The notes beneath the pieces are model-generated. The model did not search any database. It had not been told where the DNA came from and saw only the letters and a list, made by a program, of their open reading frames with translations. Positions 12,191 to 23,879 of a DNA stretch of 64,000 bases are shown piece by piece. The position numbers were made by a program, and so were the translations under genes. Within the stretch, counting starts at the first letter, position 1. Each line of letters begins with the position of its first letter. The stretch is from NCBI RefSeq assembly GCF_009727055.1, contig NC_052359.1:63001792-63065791 (forward strand), read 5' to 3'. The DNA comes from Benincasa hispida. Lineage: Eukaryota; Streptophyta; Magnoliopsida; Cucurbitales; Cucurbitaceae.

Positions 12191-13439
12191 TAAGTTTCAA
12201 AATCAAGATATGCAAATCGATTTCAACATTTTAGGGTTCTCTTCCTCCTCATCACCGCGTCTGGTCATTGCTGTCTTCCTCAACGATCATCGGTCGACTG
12301 CATAAATTGTCTATTGTCGGTCGATTCTGTCTGTCGTCACTGTCGGTCTGTCTCCATCGCCTGTCCGATTGGCTGGCTGACTTCATCAGTTCGTCTTCTC
12401 TTTCTATTTTTTTTAATGTTGTTTTTATGATACTTGTGTTTGAGTTATGATCATCCGAGCATTTGAGGATTCATTTGTTCATTTGAGTATTTAAGAATTT
12501 GTTTGTTCATTTGAGCATTTGTGGATTCTTTTTTATTTTTTCTCATAAAACATCTAAATTGAAAAGTTGTTAACAATTATTTTTTATTTGACAAAATGAA
12601 ATAGAATGGTTTAAAGACTAAAAACTATAGGATGGATCAATAGATGTGACTTTGCATAGGTTTATTATTTATGACTTCCACCAAATTAATTCCAATAGTG
12701 AAACAATCAATAATATTAAAAAAGGGGACTATTACTATTTATGGATTACCTCATCAAGAAGTCTTTGTCTTTTCTAAAATATAAAGTTTTGAAGTATACT
12801 ATATTTGTCATGGTTATAAAAAATCTACCATATATCCTAAACCCCTATTAAATCTTTTGGAAATATTTTTAACCATATAGCTTAACATTGTGATGTGTTG
12901 TTAAAACGCTTTAATTCGATATTTGGTTTTCGCTGTATACATGTTTAATGATAAATATTGGATTTTTCATGTACATTTTTGAAGAGATTAGTGGACTTTC
13001 TAAAAATTTCTTTCCCTTTTGATTAAAAAATTTCTTTATATTCCTTTTTAAGAATGAATAAAGAATGGATAAAACTTAGAATGCATGATAGGGAGGTGGG
13101 GGAACTAAAACAATATCGAACGATCTAATTCGAGGATTAAGGAACTTGAAGATGTCCAAAAATAAATGAAAGAGGATCATGCAAGATAAATGGAAGAAAT
13201 GAAAAAAATGATTGAAGAAATAGTACGATCACAGAGAGAAGGACCATCGTATTAGGTATGATTATTTCATATTTAATTAGCTAATATGTAGCTATCCTAC
13301 AGTTGTTGTAGCAACATAGTTATGTCTTATTATTAGCTTTATGATAATGAATTGCCTGCTATCCTGCAGTTATGGTAGCCAAACAACTTAATTTTTATGT
13401 ATTTGTGGAGTTTTTGTGTGTTTGATTTTCTTTGTTTTG

Positions 13440-14600
13440 TAAGATTCATTAAAGTGGTTGTGTACTTTGTTTTCAAGTTCAACTTGTAGCTTTTGTGTGT
13501 TTGTAGGGGGGTTTGTGTGTTAGTAAAAGTTTATCATGAAGTTAGAATATTGTGTGGAGTAGGTTGATATTAGTTATCTTTGTTTTGGAGTCCAATTTGT
13601 GACTTTTGTATGTTTGTGGATGTTTAAGGTTGAGAACATGTAGACTTGGAAGTGTGTTGATGTTCTTTGTTTTCTAGGATTCATTAAAGTGGTCATCTAC
13701 TTTGTTTTTGAGTTCAACTTGTGACTTGTGTATTTGTGAGTTTGTGTGTTTATGGAGGTTTATGAAGTTAGAATGTTGTGTGGGGTAGGTTGAGATTAGT
13801 TATCTTTGTTTTGGAGTTCAACTTGTAACTTTTGTGTGTTTGTGTATGTTTAAGGTTGAGAACATGTAGCCTTGGAAGTGTGTTGATGTTCTTTGTTTTT
13901 TAGGATTCATTAAAGTAGTCGTCTACTTTGTTATTGAGTTCAACTGGTGACTTGTGTGTTTGTAAAGGTTTATGAAGTTAGAATATTATGTGGGGTAGGT
14001 TGAGATTAGTTATCTTTGCTTTGGAGGTCAACTTGTGACTTTTGTGTATTTGTGGATGTTTAAGATTGAGAACATATAGCCTTGGAATTGTGTTGATGTT
14101 CCTTGTTTTTTAGGATTCATTAAAGTGATCGTCTACTTTGTTTTCAAGTTCAACTTGTGACTTATGTGTTTGTGGAGTTTGTGTGTTTATGGAGGTTTAT
14201 GAAGTTAGCATGTTGTGTGGGGTGGGTTGAGATTAATTATCTTTCACTTGGAGTCAAGATGTGGTTTTTGTGTGTTTATGGAGGTTCAAGGTTGAGAACA
14301 TGTAGCCTTGGAAGTATGTTGATATTCTTTGTTTTGTAGGATTCATTAAAGTGATCGTCTACTTTGTTTCGAGTTCAACTTGTGACTTATGTGTTTGTGG
14401 AGGTTTATGAAGTCTGAATATTGTGTGGGATGGATAGAGATTAGTTATCTTTCTTTTGGAGTTCAACTTGTGGTTCTTGTGTTGTTGATTTTCTTTGTTT
14501 TGTAGGATTGTAAGATTCACCTTATGATTTTTGTTTGTTGTGGAAGTTTATGAATTTTGATTGTTGTGTGGGGTGGGTTGAGATTGGTTCAAATGAGAGA
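13440..14600. repeat. About 220-bp tandem repeat, five units or so
   Basis: The phrase GGTTGAGAACATGTAG recurs near 13629, 13854, 14064 (diverged) and 14290, giving a period of about 212-226 bp. Companion phrases (GATTCATTAAAGTGGTC, GAGTTCAACTTGTGAC, GGTTTATGAAGTTAGAAT) keep the same order in each unit. The array is G/T-rich on this strand. A minor frame at 14157-14339 falls inside it and is not conserved between units. Confidence 0.85.
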
Positions 14601-14929
14601 TTGAAAGTTCTTCTTACATTTAATCTTGATATATATAATAATGTGCTCTAATTAATGTAATTATAGGTAAATTGCTGTTTTGAGATGATGTTGGAGATGT
14701 TGTTTGGCATCACACTTCCTTCTATGTATTCCTCAAGACATTTGTTTAGTAGACCATCTTGCCCACTTTTCTCTCTTTTGTGTAATAAAGAATACTACTA
14801 TCGACTTTGTTTATTTGTTTTATTCCTTATGTGAATACTTTTGATTTGCTTACTAATGTTCTAAATTTTAGGTTATTCAAATTAAAGTTAAAGAACAAAA
14901 CAAGAAAGAAAGAAAACTTGGATAGTGGA

Positions 14930-15235
14930 CTATTTCCTGACGAGGGCATCAGAAGTTTTACTATCTCCCGATAGTTGGTTCATCGGGAGTTTGATTTCAG
15001 AAATTGAGCTTCTAAATCAAACTTCAGACGACCTTGGCATTGCTAGGAAATCATATAATTCCCGACAGCGTTTATACATTTGTCAAGAGTCTCTAACTCC
15101 CGACGTCGTATACTAAGCATCGAAAATTATCCTTAACTCCTGACGGTATGTATTTAGGCGTTGGGAGATGGTCTCTCGACGGGTATATCCCGATCAAACT
15201 TTCGATGACTATTTGATCGTCGGGAGTTGATCTCC
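14930..15235. repeat. Subterminal CTCCCGAC/GTCGGGAG repeats, right
   Basis: Same motif as at the left end of the CACTA-like element, again in both orientations (for example CTCCCGATAG, CATCGGGAG, CTCCCGACG, CGTCGGGAG). This supports pairing of the two ends as one element. Confidence 0.65.
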
Positions 15236-15498
15236 CCCCACACTTTTTTACCATTTTCTGGCGATTTCAAGCATAAAAAAAGTGGTGCTTTCTTGTATTG
15301 ATGTTTAGTTAATGATCAGGAACAAAAATTACTGTAATCAAACTTAAAAGATTGAGGATGTGAATAATATTACACATCCTTCCATAACTTTTTATTGGGA
15401 TTGATGGTCAATTTGAAATATTGAAAAATATAGGAAAAATTACAAAAACCACCCTTGAAATATGATGGTGGTAGCAATTACACTCCTAAACTTTCAAT

Positions 15499-16135
15499 TT
15501 AGAATTAAACCCTCAAACTTTTTAAAGTGTGAAGTTTAAACCATCAAACTATGATAAATGAAAAAACTAAGCCCTCAAATTTTCATTCATTCTAAAGTTA
15601 TTCATTTTACTCAAAATCTCTCTCATCTTTCTTTTTTCTCACCCTAACTTTGCATTATCTTTATCTTTTAAATGAGTTGTGTCTAAGTTTAGCTAAAGAG
15701 GGGGGAGAAAAATGCTTATATTTTTCATGTAGAATTTTATTTTCAACTACTTGTTTATAGTCGAGATAGAGTATAGGATGTGGGTTCTTAGCTTTTATTT
15801 AGTGTTTGTTACGTCAAACATTTTTTTTAAAAAATATTTAAAAAATATTTATAAAAATAGAAGTATCGCATGAAAAAAAATATATATGATCCACTAAAAT
15901 CGTCAATCTACGAGTTCTAGTCCTTTATGTAGAACTTAGAATGAAATCAAATCAAACATTAGGGGAAGAAAATCCAGCAAAATTCCTTTAAAAGAACTTA
16001 TATTTGGCCCTTTCGAACTCCCATTACACCAAGTATGAATCTCTATTTTCTCTCTCGATCAAGTTTGAATAATTAAGAAGCAAACCAAGCCATTTAGAAT
16101 GACTTTGTAAATGTTTAAGAAATTCTCAAACATGT
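15499..16135 (-). repeat. Right arm of the 637-bp inverted repeat
   Basis: Reverse complement of 402-1038, with the same length and only scattered differences (for example CAATTAC against CATTTAC). It lies outside the CACTA-like element and in different surroundings from the left arm. Confidence 0.85.
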
Positions 16136-16860
16136 ATACAAAAATCATTCCCGACACTAAATGATTGATGCTCCTCTAAAGACACAATGTTGTTGAGAAT
16201 GACTTGTCAAAACTTATATGTAATTGTAAAAAAATTTTAGGTTGATACTAAAATATTTTTCCATATATACGTATTTACTACTGTTCATGGGGAGTTAATT
16301 TTAGGTAATTATGCTTGCATGTAAAAAAAGAAATAATTATTATGCAAATTAATTTTTTTATTTGAATCATCCTTTAACGAGTGAGAAGAGTGCATGTTGT
16401 GTTAACCTTAGATAGCAACTAGCATGAGATGATTTAGCACGAGGTCATGTCAAAATTACTTTCAAAACAATACTACTATTTATCTATGACATAACAATTA
16501 AGTTATTCGACATATGATTTCTATGAGTATTTGATCTTAGGTCGAACATTTATCTTCTTCCAATATCACTTCATAAACTGTCTTGTTAAATTTATGTCGA
16601 GGTTGTTTGGTTCTACTTTTTGAAAATTTTCTCATTTTCCACCTCTAATTCTTTAGAACTTATCTTTAATGCCACAAAAAAATTTGTTGGTGAAATTTGA
16701 TTTTTTTTTAAAAAAAGGCTTTTGAGAATCCCACATCAGTCAAGTTAGGAAGTGCATTCTCCTTCATATACTCCCATTTTGGACTTTGGGTTTGGGCTTT
16801 AAGGAATACCCATATCTTAGAGGGAGTAAGTAGACTGAGATATTTTTTAAAGTTATTTTA
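16136..16860. other. AT-rich stretch, no gene seen
   Basis: I see short A/T runs and a common plant-repeat phrase (CCCACATCAGT near 16732), but no frame or repeat structure that can be named. Confidence 0.5.
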
Positions 16861-17475
16861 TCCTGGGGACGACGTTCGTTAACCTGCTTGCACACTTGGA
16901 CAAAGCCACAGAACCTCTTAAAGAGAGGTTATTGTTGACAAACTGCCGAGTTTTTTTTAAAGAGTCTTCTAAGGATTGAGGAGGAAGTCTGGAAGTAGGA
17001 CTAGAGGGAGGAGGTGAACATCATACTTGGGAGATTTGCTTTTACCGTGATAAAGTCTAACCAAAAGTCCAAGGGGACAAAAAATGAAAGGTTAGAACCA
17101 TGGTTCCAGCAACCAAAACCAACAGAAAATGCAGAAACCCCCATTGGGAGAAACGATATAGTTCCTTTGCTTTACCTGTGATAAACCTGGACACATGGCT
17201 AGGAACTGTGGGAATAGGCATCGTTCTACTGCTAGGCGAACCTGATAGAAGAACTGTTAGTTGCAATGATAAAAAAAGTAAATGTGATCGGTGGTTCTGA
17301 GGGGTGGTGGATAGACACTAGCACCATGCGCCATGTCTGTCACGACCTTAGTCTATTTAAAAATTATACCAAGACTAAAGATAAGAATATTCTATTGGGG
17401 GATCACCACTTTACGAAAGTTGCTAGAACTGGCGAGGTGGAGCTGAAGTTTACCTCTAGGAAGACCTTAAGTTGA
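16861..17475 (+). pseudogene. Copia gag zinc knuckle and aspartic protease remnant
   Basis: A complete CCHC zinc knuckle (CFTCDKPGHMARNC) is readable at 17168-17209, the nucleic-acid-binding end of copia gag. About 90 nt on, the frame 17266-17475 carries WWIDTSTMRHVC, matching the copia protease active-site region (normally D-T/S-G/A), here with Ser-Thr in place of Gly-Ala. The pieces are in different frames and the upstream gag body is not recognisable. It belongs with the integrase remnant that follows. Confidence 0.8.
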
Positions 17476-17599
17476 AGGATATCTTGCACAATCTGGAGAT
17501 AAGAAAGAACTTGGTCTTGGGCTATCTCTTCAACAAGGTTAGATTTACTCAAACCATAGGGGCAAATTTATATACCCTTATAAAAAATAATGTATTCAT

Positions 17600-18300
17600 A
17601 GGGAAATAGTAAGCAACTGAGGGAATGTTCAAATTAAATTTAGACATTAATAAAATGGAATCTTATGTGTATATGCTGTGTTCTATGAATGTTTGGCATG
17701 CTAGACTTTGTCATGTTAATAAGAAATTAATTAGTAACATGATTAGGCTTGAAATGATACTTAAGTTATCCATGAATGAATTTGATAAATGCGAGTATTG
17801 TAGTCAGGCTAAAATTAATAAAACTCCGCATGAATCTGTACTTAGGATTTCTGAGCCTCTAGATTTATTCATTCTGATTTATGTGAATTTGTTGGCATCT
17901 TGACTAGGAATAGTAAAAGATATTTTATTACCTTTATTGATGATTGCTTTGATTTTATTTTTGTATATTTGCTGAAAAACAAAATTGATGCTTTTGATGC
18001 CTTCAAATTATTTGTAACTGAAGTAGAAAATTTGTTTAATAGAATGGTTAAAAGACTTCGTAGTGATATGAGAACTGAGTACGACTCATACAACTTTAAA
18101 TATTTCTTTAACTCTCATGGAATAATACACAAAAAGAGTGCATCTTCCTCTCCTAAAATGAATGGAAAAGTCGAAAGAAATAATAGAACTTTAGCTGAGC
18201 TAGTAGTAGCTATTTTACTTAGTTTAGGAGTCGCGTCTTATTGGTGAGGTGAAATCATCCTCGCGTCTTATTGGTGAGGTGAAATCATCCTTACCGTGTG
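17600..18300 (+). pseudogene. Copia pre-integrase and integrase core remnant
   Basis: Frame 17625-17903 has the GAG-pre-integrase pattern WHARLCHVNKKLI followed by KCEYCSQAKINKTPH (the zinc finger of integrase). Frame 17900-18247 continues with FITFIDDC, LRSDMRTEYDS and KMNGKVERNNRTL, so the first Asp, second Asp and final Glu of the catalytic core can be traced. A stop (TGG to TGA) ends it at about 18247 inside the normal SYWWGE-like motif, and that stop is repeated because of a 30-bp tandem duplication. The enzyme would have joined element DNA to the host genome; this copy is dead. Confidence 0.87.
18231..18290 (+). repeat. In-frame 30-bp tandem duplication within integrase remnant
   Basis: The 30-nt unit beginning TCGCGTCTTATTGGTGAG appears twice in a row. 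Its length is ten codons, and both copies carry the same TGG-TGA pair, so the nonsense change came before the duplication. Confidence 0.9.
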
Positions 18301-18790
18301 TTATGTCTTCAATAAAATACCAAAGTCTAAAAACAAAACTTCACTTAACGATATCCTTAAGAATAAGAACCAAAACCTGTCATATTTTAGAACTTGAGAT
18401 TGTCTAGCCTTTGTAAGAATTCCAAACCCTAAAGAAGAAAGCTAGCCAGTAGAGCCTATGGATGTGTCTTTTTAGTTTATGCAATAAATAGTAAAGCCTA
18501 TAGGTTCTATGATCTAGTAAACCAAGTGATCATTGAGTCAAATGCTACCGACTTCTTTGAGGACAAATTTTCTTTTAAATTGAGAAATAGTGAGGGCTCA
18601 GTATCTAGTAGTCTAACCCTAGTTAGAAATCCTACCTCTACAGAGGAAGTTGACCTATTTTACAGTTCTTGTTGTCACTTGGAAGAGAAAAAGAAAAACA
18701 AGACTCATAAAAAAGAATATGGTTCACCACATGAAAATAAAGTTTTTAGGATATTTTTCCTTATGTTATTTTCTTTTTGTTAGAAACCCA
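18300..18790 (+). pseudogene. Copia linker between integrase and RT, remnant
   Basis: Broken frames continue the same element: CYVFNKIPKSKNKTS near 18300, then VYFYRF-like text and the frame 18526-18783 with IESNATDFFEDKFSFKLRN, typical of the segment between integrase and reverse transcriptase in copia polyproteins. RT is absent. The fragment fades into AT-rich DNA at about 18790, with no LTR identified. Confidence 0.7.
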
Positions 18791-21334
18791 AATTAATTGT
18801 AAACCCATGCCCAAATCCAATCTTTATGGGTTAGATTAATTGTTTATAAATTTTTCGATTGTTAATTTTTTTAACGTTTAGGTAGCGATAATTAGAATTT
18901 GTGAATTTTGATTAGAACTCGATGAGCTTATTACTCACAAAAGTTATTTGAATTATTAGAAATATTCTAAGGAATAAAAAACTGAATACATCGAAAGGTT
19001 ATTAATGAATTAAACAGTTAATTAGACTCATATTAGTTAATTATATATATCTTGTGAATAAACCAATCCTAAATGCTTTTTTAAAATAATAATTTATACA
19101 TTGAAATTTTTCATCACATCATAGGTTACTTGAATTTATATTAGGGATTTGAATTTATGAAAAGAAATGTTTAGTTATTAATCATTTGGTGACTATAGAA
19201 ATTAGGTAGTCAAAATTCATCATTAATTAATTAAAAACCACTTGATTTTCTTTATTTTTTTCCCCCAAACTCAAGTGGAAATACAATCAATCAATTTTAA
19301 CATTTCCACATACTTTATGATATAGGCATTCATCACCTCTTTCTACCATAGGAAAGTCTTACTTATGGAAATTGTCAACATTTAGTAATTATAGACCAAT
19401 GGTAAGGATATCAAACTTTTTATTATGAATAAAAAGAATAATTTAAACTTAAGAGTTTAGTAGTAGATCAATATATCTTCTATTAAAAGCCATCATTTTC
19501 AGGTACATTTTATTATGTCATTTTCAAAGATATTTTTCAACCTCATTGAATTATAAAACTACAAATTTATACCTCCTTGACCTCCCCAATTCACTGACAA
19601 TTAACTATATGCTGCATTTTCTTTTGATATTATTGCATTATTTTAGATCATATATATTTTTTATTGTTACATCATTTTTATTCAATGGGTGAAAATAACA
19701 TATACTATAATTAATGTTTTATATAGGTAAGCTTAGACTAGTTCCTAGTGAATAGTCAATAAATACTTCAATTTAATTTGCCCAAGTGTTTGATGTTGTT
19801 ATGGTCCCTCTGTGAATATTTATAAAATTGTATTTAATTTCCATATATTTTTTTTTTATCACCCATGTCTTTTTTTTTTTTTTTTAATTTGTCTTTAGTG
19901 TGTGTAATAATTTGAATGGAAAGTTTTTGTATCTTTGACTATTATTAATAAGTTTAGGAAATTTAAGCCTTTTTAAGTGAACAGAAATTGAACCATTTAT
20001 TGACAATGCCTAAATTACTTTAATCACAAGCATATATGTTTTTTCTTTTTTGCCCCATTGGATTGGACTTTTTTTTCTTTAAGGAAATAATATTCTTAAT
20101 TTGATGAACAAATTATAAATTTAAATTCAAATGTTTAATATCGATGTCTATTCACACGTTTGATTTTAAAAGATTTGAATGTATTTTTTTTATTTAGAAT
20201 CGTGCTTGTATATAATTTTTAATTTGGTCCAAAATATCCCCTATAATCTACCATTTGTTTGATATGGTCCGTTAACATTATCCATTATCTATAAACCAGT
20301 AGAGATATCATTGTTGGTGCAACTTCCTAAAATTATTGGGATATTTTAAGACATATTATTAATCATTTAGTTTCTTTTAATACAACAATTAACTTTATCA
20401 TTTTAGTTAAAAATTATTTTAAATAATAAAATTATTTAAAATATTAACAAATAATAGAGAATATTATAATTTATCTGCAATAGACCATGATCGATTACTA
20501 TCTATGTTTATCATGATACAATAGATACAGATAGTAGTCTATCGTAAATAAACAATAAGATTTTGCTATATTTATAAATATTTTGGTTTATTTTCTTATA
20601 TTTGAAACAACTCATTTTAGTTTTGGAAAGTTTTAAAGTTTTAATGATTAAATTTATAATTTAAACTTTAAAACATAATTAAAAACCGGAAAGATAAGCC
20701 CTAAAGTATGCTTAATGGTCAATACACTTGTAAACTATTGCCTAAAATACAAACCTTTTGTTGAACTAAACAAACCACATAAACTTTTGAGCATGAAAAT
20801 AGATAGATTAACAAACCATTCAATTTGAAGGAGTTTAAATTTCATTTTAGTTTATATAGTATATGCCTAGTTTCAATGTAATTTCGAGTATTTTAAAATT
20901 TAGTCCTTTATAATTTAATTATTATTCGACTAACATCAACTTATCACCTCTTATATATTGTAATACCACGTTCAAAAGAAAACTTTTTTTAGTGCAATAT
21001 TTATATAAATGAGGTATTAAATCTTCGATTTTTTTTTTAAAAATGTATAAGCTCGTGAAAGAAAACCTGTAACATAACAAAATTATTAATTATTTGAGGA
21101 TATAACCACAAAATCCAAGTTCAAACTTGTAAACTTCTAAAATACACTAAAAACGAAAGATAACCAAAATTGAAAAATTAGAGGGAAAAAATAAAAGCTG
21201 CAGTAAGTAGAAAAAAGTGGTGGGGAGATTAAATTCATATTATAAAAAAAAAATGTGGGAGCAAACTTCGAAGAGAATAGCAGAGGATAATTCCCCACAG
21301 AAAAGGTCCCATTCGAGAATTTCTACCCCATGTG
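18791..21334. other. Long AT-rich stretch, no gene seen
   Basis: I see no frame with domain character. A partly self-complementary patch lies near 20480-20545 (ACTATCTATG and ATAGTAGTCTATCG types), as in small dispersed plant repeats. Poly-T runs occur at 19850-19890. The frame at 21217-21405 runs into 59-bp repeat units and is rejected. Confidence 0.5.
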
Positions 21335-21640
21335 CACAATTTAGTAATGTCATTTATAATTACTATAATTATAGATTAAATTCAGTAGGAGGCTTTCATC
21401 TATAATTACTCTAATTATAATTGAATTTAGTAACGAGTCGAATTTTAAGAATCTAACTATCAATTAGATTTAGTAACAAATCAAATTTAATAACAACCAT
21501 CCATAATTATTCTAATTATAGATTTGATTTAGTAACGAGTCTAATTTAATAACAATCATCTATAATTATTCTATTTATAGATTAGATTAAGTAATGGATC
21601 CAATTTAATAACGATGATCTATAATTAAGGCTTTAAATAC
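21335..21640. repeat. 59-bp tandem repeat, block 4
   Basis: Five or so units of the repeat seen at 6595-7715, in the same orientation, 11 kb from the nearest other block and more diverged. Confidence 0.8.
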
Positions 21641-21772
21641 TAATAGCCTAATTTAATAGGTTTAGTTAGGCAACTGTCTTGAACCCACCATTTTCTTTAT
21701 TTATAAATAGCCTAATGGGCTAAGATTTTTAAATGTCATATAGGCCCTTGACTTATAAGTTTTAGGGGTGTT

Positions 21773-22327
21773 CATGGGTGTTCATATGTTGAAAGACTTT
21801 TTAGATCCAACTCAATTGTTTGGGTTGTAAATTCTTTCAACCCAAATAACTCAACCCAACCATAAAATATTTGGGTTGGGTTTATTCGGGTTAATCGGGT
21901 CATTTATTTAAAATTTTGTTCTAAAAAGAAGTAAAACGTAAATATGTAAAAATCTAATTTAATTATTTTCATCCATTGAATTAAGATTAACAACTTAATT
22001 TCAATTTATATAATAAAAATTTTCTTTTTAAAATACAAAGAAACTACCTTTAAGAGTTATTGAAAAATAAATTATTCAAAAAATATTGGAATCAAATAAA
22101 ATTAAAATCAATGTATGTATAAATAATTGTATTATAAGTAACAAAAAAAATATTTTAAAATTAATAATAAATTCGAGTTGATTCGGATTAGTTTGGGTTA
22201 TATTAGGTAAACGCATGAACTACCTTAACCTATAAAATTTTAATTTATTTGAAAGTAAACCAACCCAAATGAGTTGATAATCCAATCCGTGCGGATTGGA
22301 TTGGGTTGATCAGTTTTTTCAACACTG
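21773..22327. mobile_element. Second hAT-type MITE, related to the 2669-3244 copy
   Basis: It starts TAGGGGTGTTCATGGG and ends near TTTTTCAACACTG, giving a weak inverted end. The interior again has paired AACCCAACC and GGGTTGGGTT type blocks near the ends. The two members share ends and composition but little of the middle. I cannot see a matching 8-bp duplication, so the right border is approximate. Confidence 0.6.
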
Positions 22328-22560
22328 CCTGCCGGAAAAATAAATGAAACCGCCGCAACATTACAATCGCTGCCTGCCGGAAAAATAGCTGTCTATGGGA
22401 TTGGATAGGCTTCTTTCGGATCTATAATCGCCGCCTGCCGGAAAAATAACTCGTCGAGGTTATCTAGGCCTTTTCGACCTATAATCGCCGCTCGTGCAAG
22501 ATCTGTATATCTGGGTTCTTCCGACCTATAACCGCCGCAACATTACACCTCTTGCTGATG
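22327..22560. repeat. GC-richer repeat with GCCTGCCGGAAAAATA core, about 45-60 bp period
   Basis: GCCTGCCGGAAAAATA occurs at about 22327, 22372 and 22433, each near an ATCGCCG or ACCGCCGCAACATTACA phrase. A last, altered unit follows near 22480-22550. It is markedly GC-richer than its surroundings and sits directly at the end of the MITE. No function is known to me. Confidence 0.7.
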
Positions 22561-23500
22561 TTAAAGCGTGAAATATAGGTAAGTTTTTATGCCCTAACAT
22601 TGGTCGGTATATTTGGGTTTCATCAGTATATTTGGGTCTAAACATTTTATGCTCTATATGTTTGTTTGGGAACGAAATCCAACTTTTTAACCCAACTTGT
22701 TCTGTTTTTTTGGGTCTGAATATTATATGCCCTATTATATGTTTGTTTAGAAATCATTTTCGTTGACTCAAAATTAAGGGTATGTTGAGTATCGGTTTTG
22801 TATTGTTCTGTTTGATGTAAAATGCGGCTTGAAAACGTGATCTTTCTTCGTCTGTTATGTGTACAATATACAACGTATTGCATGTATCATTTTATATACA
22901 ACTCGTGTCTCTCTATTATGTGTGATTCTGAGATTGGTGTCAAAACTTATATTGCTCTGTTATATATTGAATATACAATGGTATTACATATATCCCTTTT
23001 GTACATTTATATTGTTGGTTTGATATGTGTAAATCATGACTTGAAACAAAGATGTATTTTGCTTTGTTATATGACCAACATAAACTTTTCTTTGATATAT
23101 TCATTTGTGTAATTATTATGGTATATGATTTTCTGATTAAAATACATGGCAAATGTAATTTGCCTAACATACAGTTTAATATGTGGGCCTTTGTTCATTA
23201 AGCCTATAAATGCTATGCCACACATGATATATACTAATGTGTATATGTTAAATTTACTATGTATTGATATAAGAAACATGGTTCATGTAAAGCTCCCTGG
23301 AGACCGACATGATATGCGCAGAAACCAGCGCCTTCTTGGTTCTTCTAGCCGAGTAATACCATGAAATAAAGAATCTCCTATACTAATAGATGACAGAGAG
23401 GTTTGTTTTTAATTTATTTGAAATGGAATCACGTATTTAATATAAATTTATTCTGATGTATATATGAATGTTAAATTGATTGATAATGTTGAAATTCTAG
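22561..23500. other. AT-rich leader or intron-like stretch before the spliced fragment
   Basis: Small frames on both strands here (22647-23364) are short, Tyr/Ile-rich and mutually overlapping, as expected of noncoding AT-rich DNA. A patch of higher complexity at 23293-23400, bounded by AAAG on the left and GTTTG on the right, could be an exon, but no frame through it joins in phase to the next one without a stop. Confidence 0.35.
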
Positions 23501-23879
23501 GATTGTTAAATCAGAATGGGAAACTAAAATCAGGGTTGCCACCTATAGATCCATTCTATAGACGTCTTTTTGGAAAACTAGGTGAAGAGTTTATTCCTAT
23601 CAGAATTGTCATGCCAGAAGTCGAAGAAGAAACCGCCTCTGTACAATTAAGTCCATTGGTATACTTTGACTTTGGTGAAGGGAATTTTGTGGTATATTTG
23701 ATGAGGAATATTATATTAGTTACCATGGTATTTTTTGTAACATATATATTTGATTTCGTTGTAGGGATATGTTTCTCCATCCAAAAGGAAGACAAATCTG
23801 AAATCTAGTAAAGGACAAAGAACACATACCCCAAGTCTAGGAGTGTATGATTCTTACGATTATACTTATATATGAGAAT
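23501..23879 (+). CDS. Gene-like spliced fragment, unknown protein
   Basis: I do not recognise the family. A likely exon runs from an AG acceptor at 23499-23500 to 23691, followed by a GT donor (GTATATTTG). The intron, 23692-23764, ends in TTGTAG, and the next exon starts GGATATGTTTCTCC. The two exons join in phase and stay open to a TGA near 23878. The first exon encodes a mixed globular stretch with LPPIDPFYRRLFGKLGEEF and then SPLVYFDFGEGNF. The second gives a basic tail with KRKTNLKSSKGQR and ends in a Tyr-rich stretch. Further AG...GT-bounded pieces follow at about 23958-24030 and 24180-24222, so the gene may have continued until the copia LTR at 24259 cut it. It could be a host gene remnant or a gene captured by a transposon. 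Confidence 0.4.

Larger units (their letters stand above)
11964..15300. mobile_element. Non-autonomous CACTA-like DNA transposon
   Basis: The left edge reads CTACAAAGAAAAG and the right edge CTTTCTTGTATTG (reverse complement CAATACAAGAAAG). Both resemble the CACTACAAGAAA terminus of plant CACTA elements with small losses. ATG stands on both sides (11961-11963 and 15301-15303), matching the 3-bp duplication of this superfamily, though three bases can agree by chance. Just inside each end are many copies of a CTCCCGAC / GTCGGGAG motif in both orientations (11990-12185 and 14935-15230), the expected subterminal repeats. There is no transposase; the interior is a short unknown part, AT-rich DNA and a 220-bp tandem array. 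Confidence 0.7.

Noticed and set aside
402..16135. The 637-bp inverted repeat as terminal repeats of one 15.7-kb DNA transposon
   Set aside because: The interior contains copia, MITE, satellite and CACTA-like parts in no common order. The outer edges have no matching target duplication that I can see, and no transposase belongs to it.
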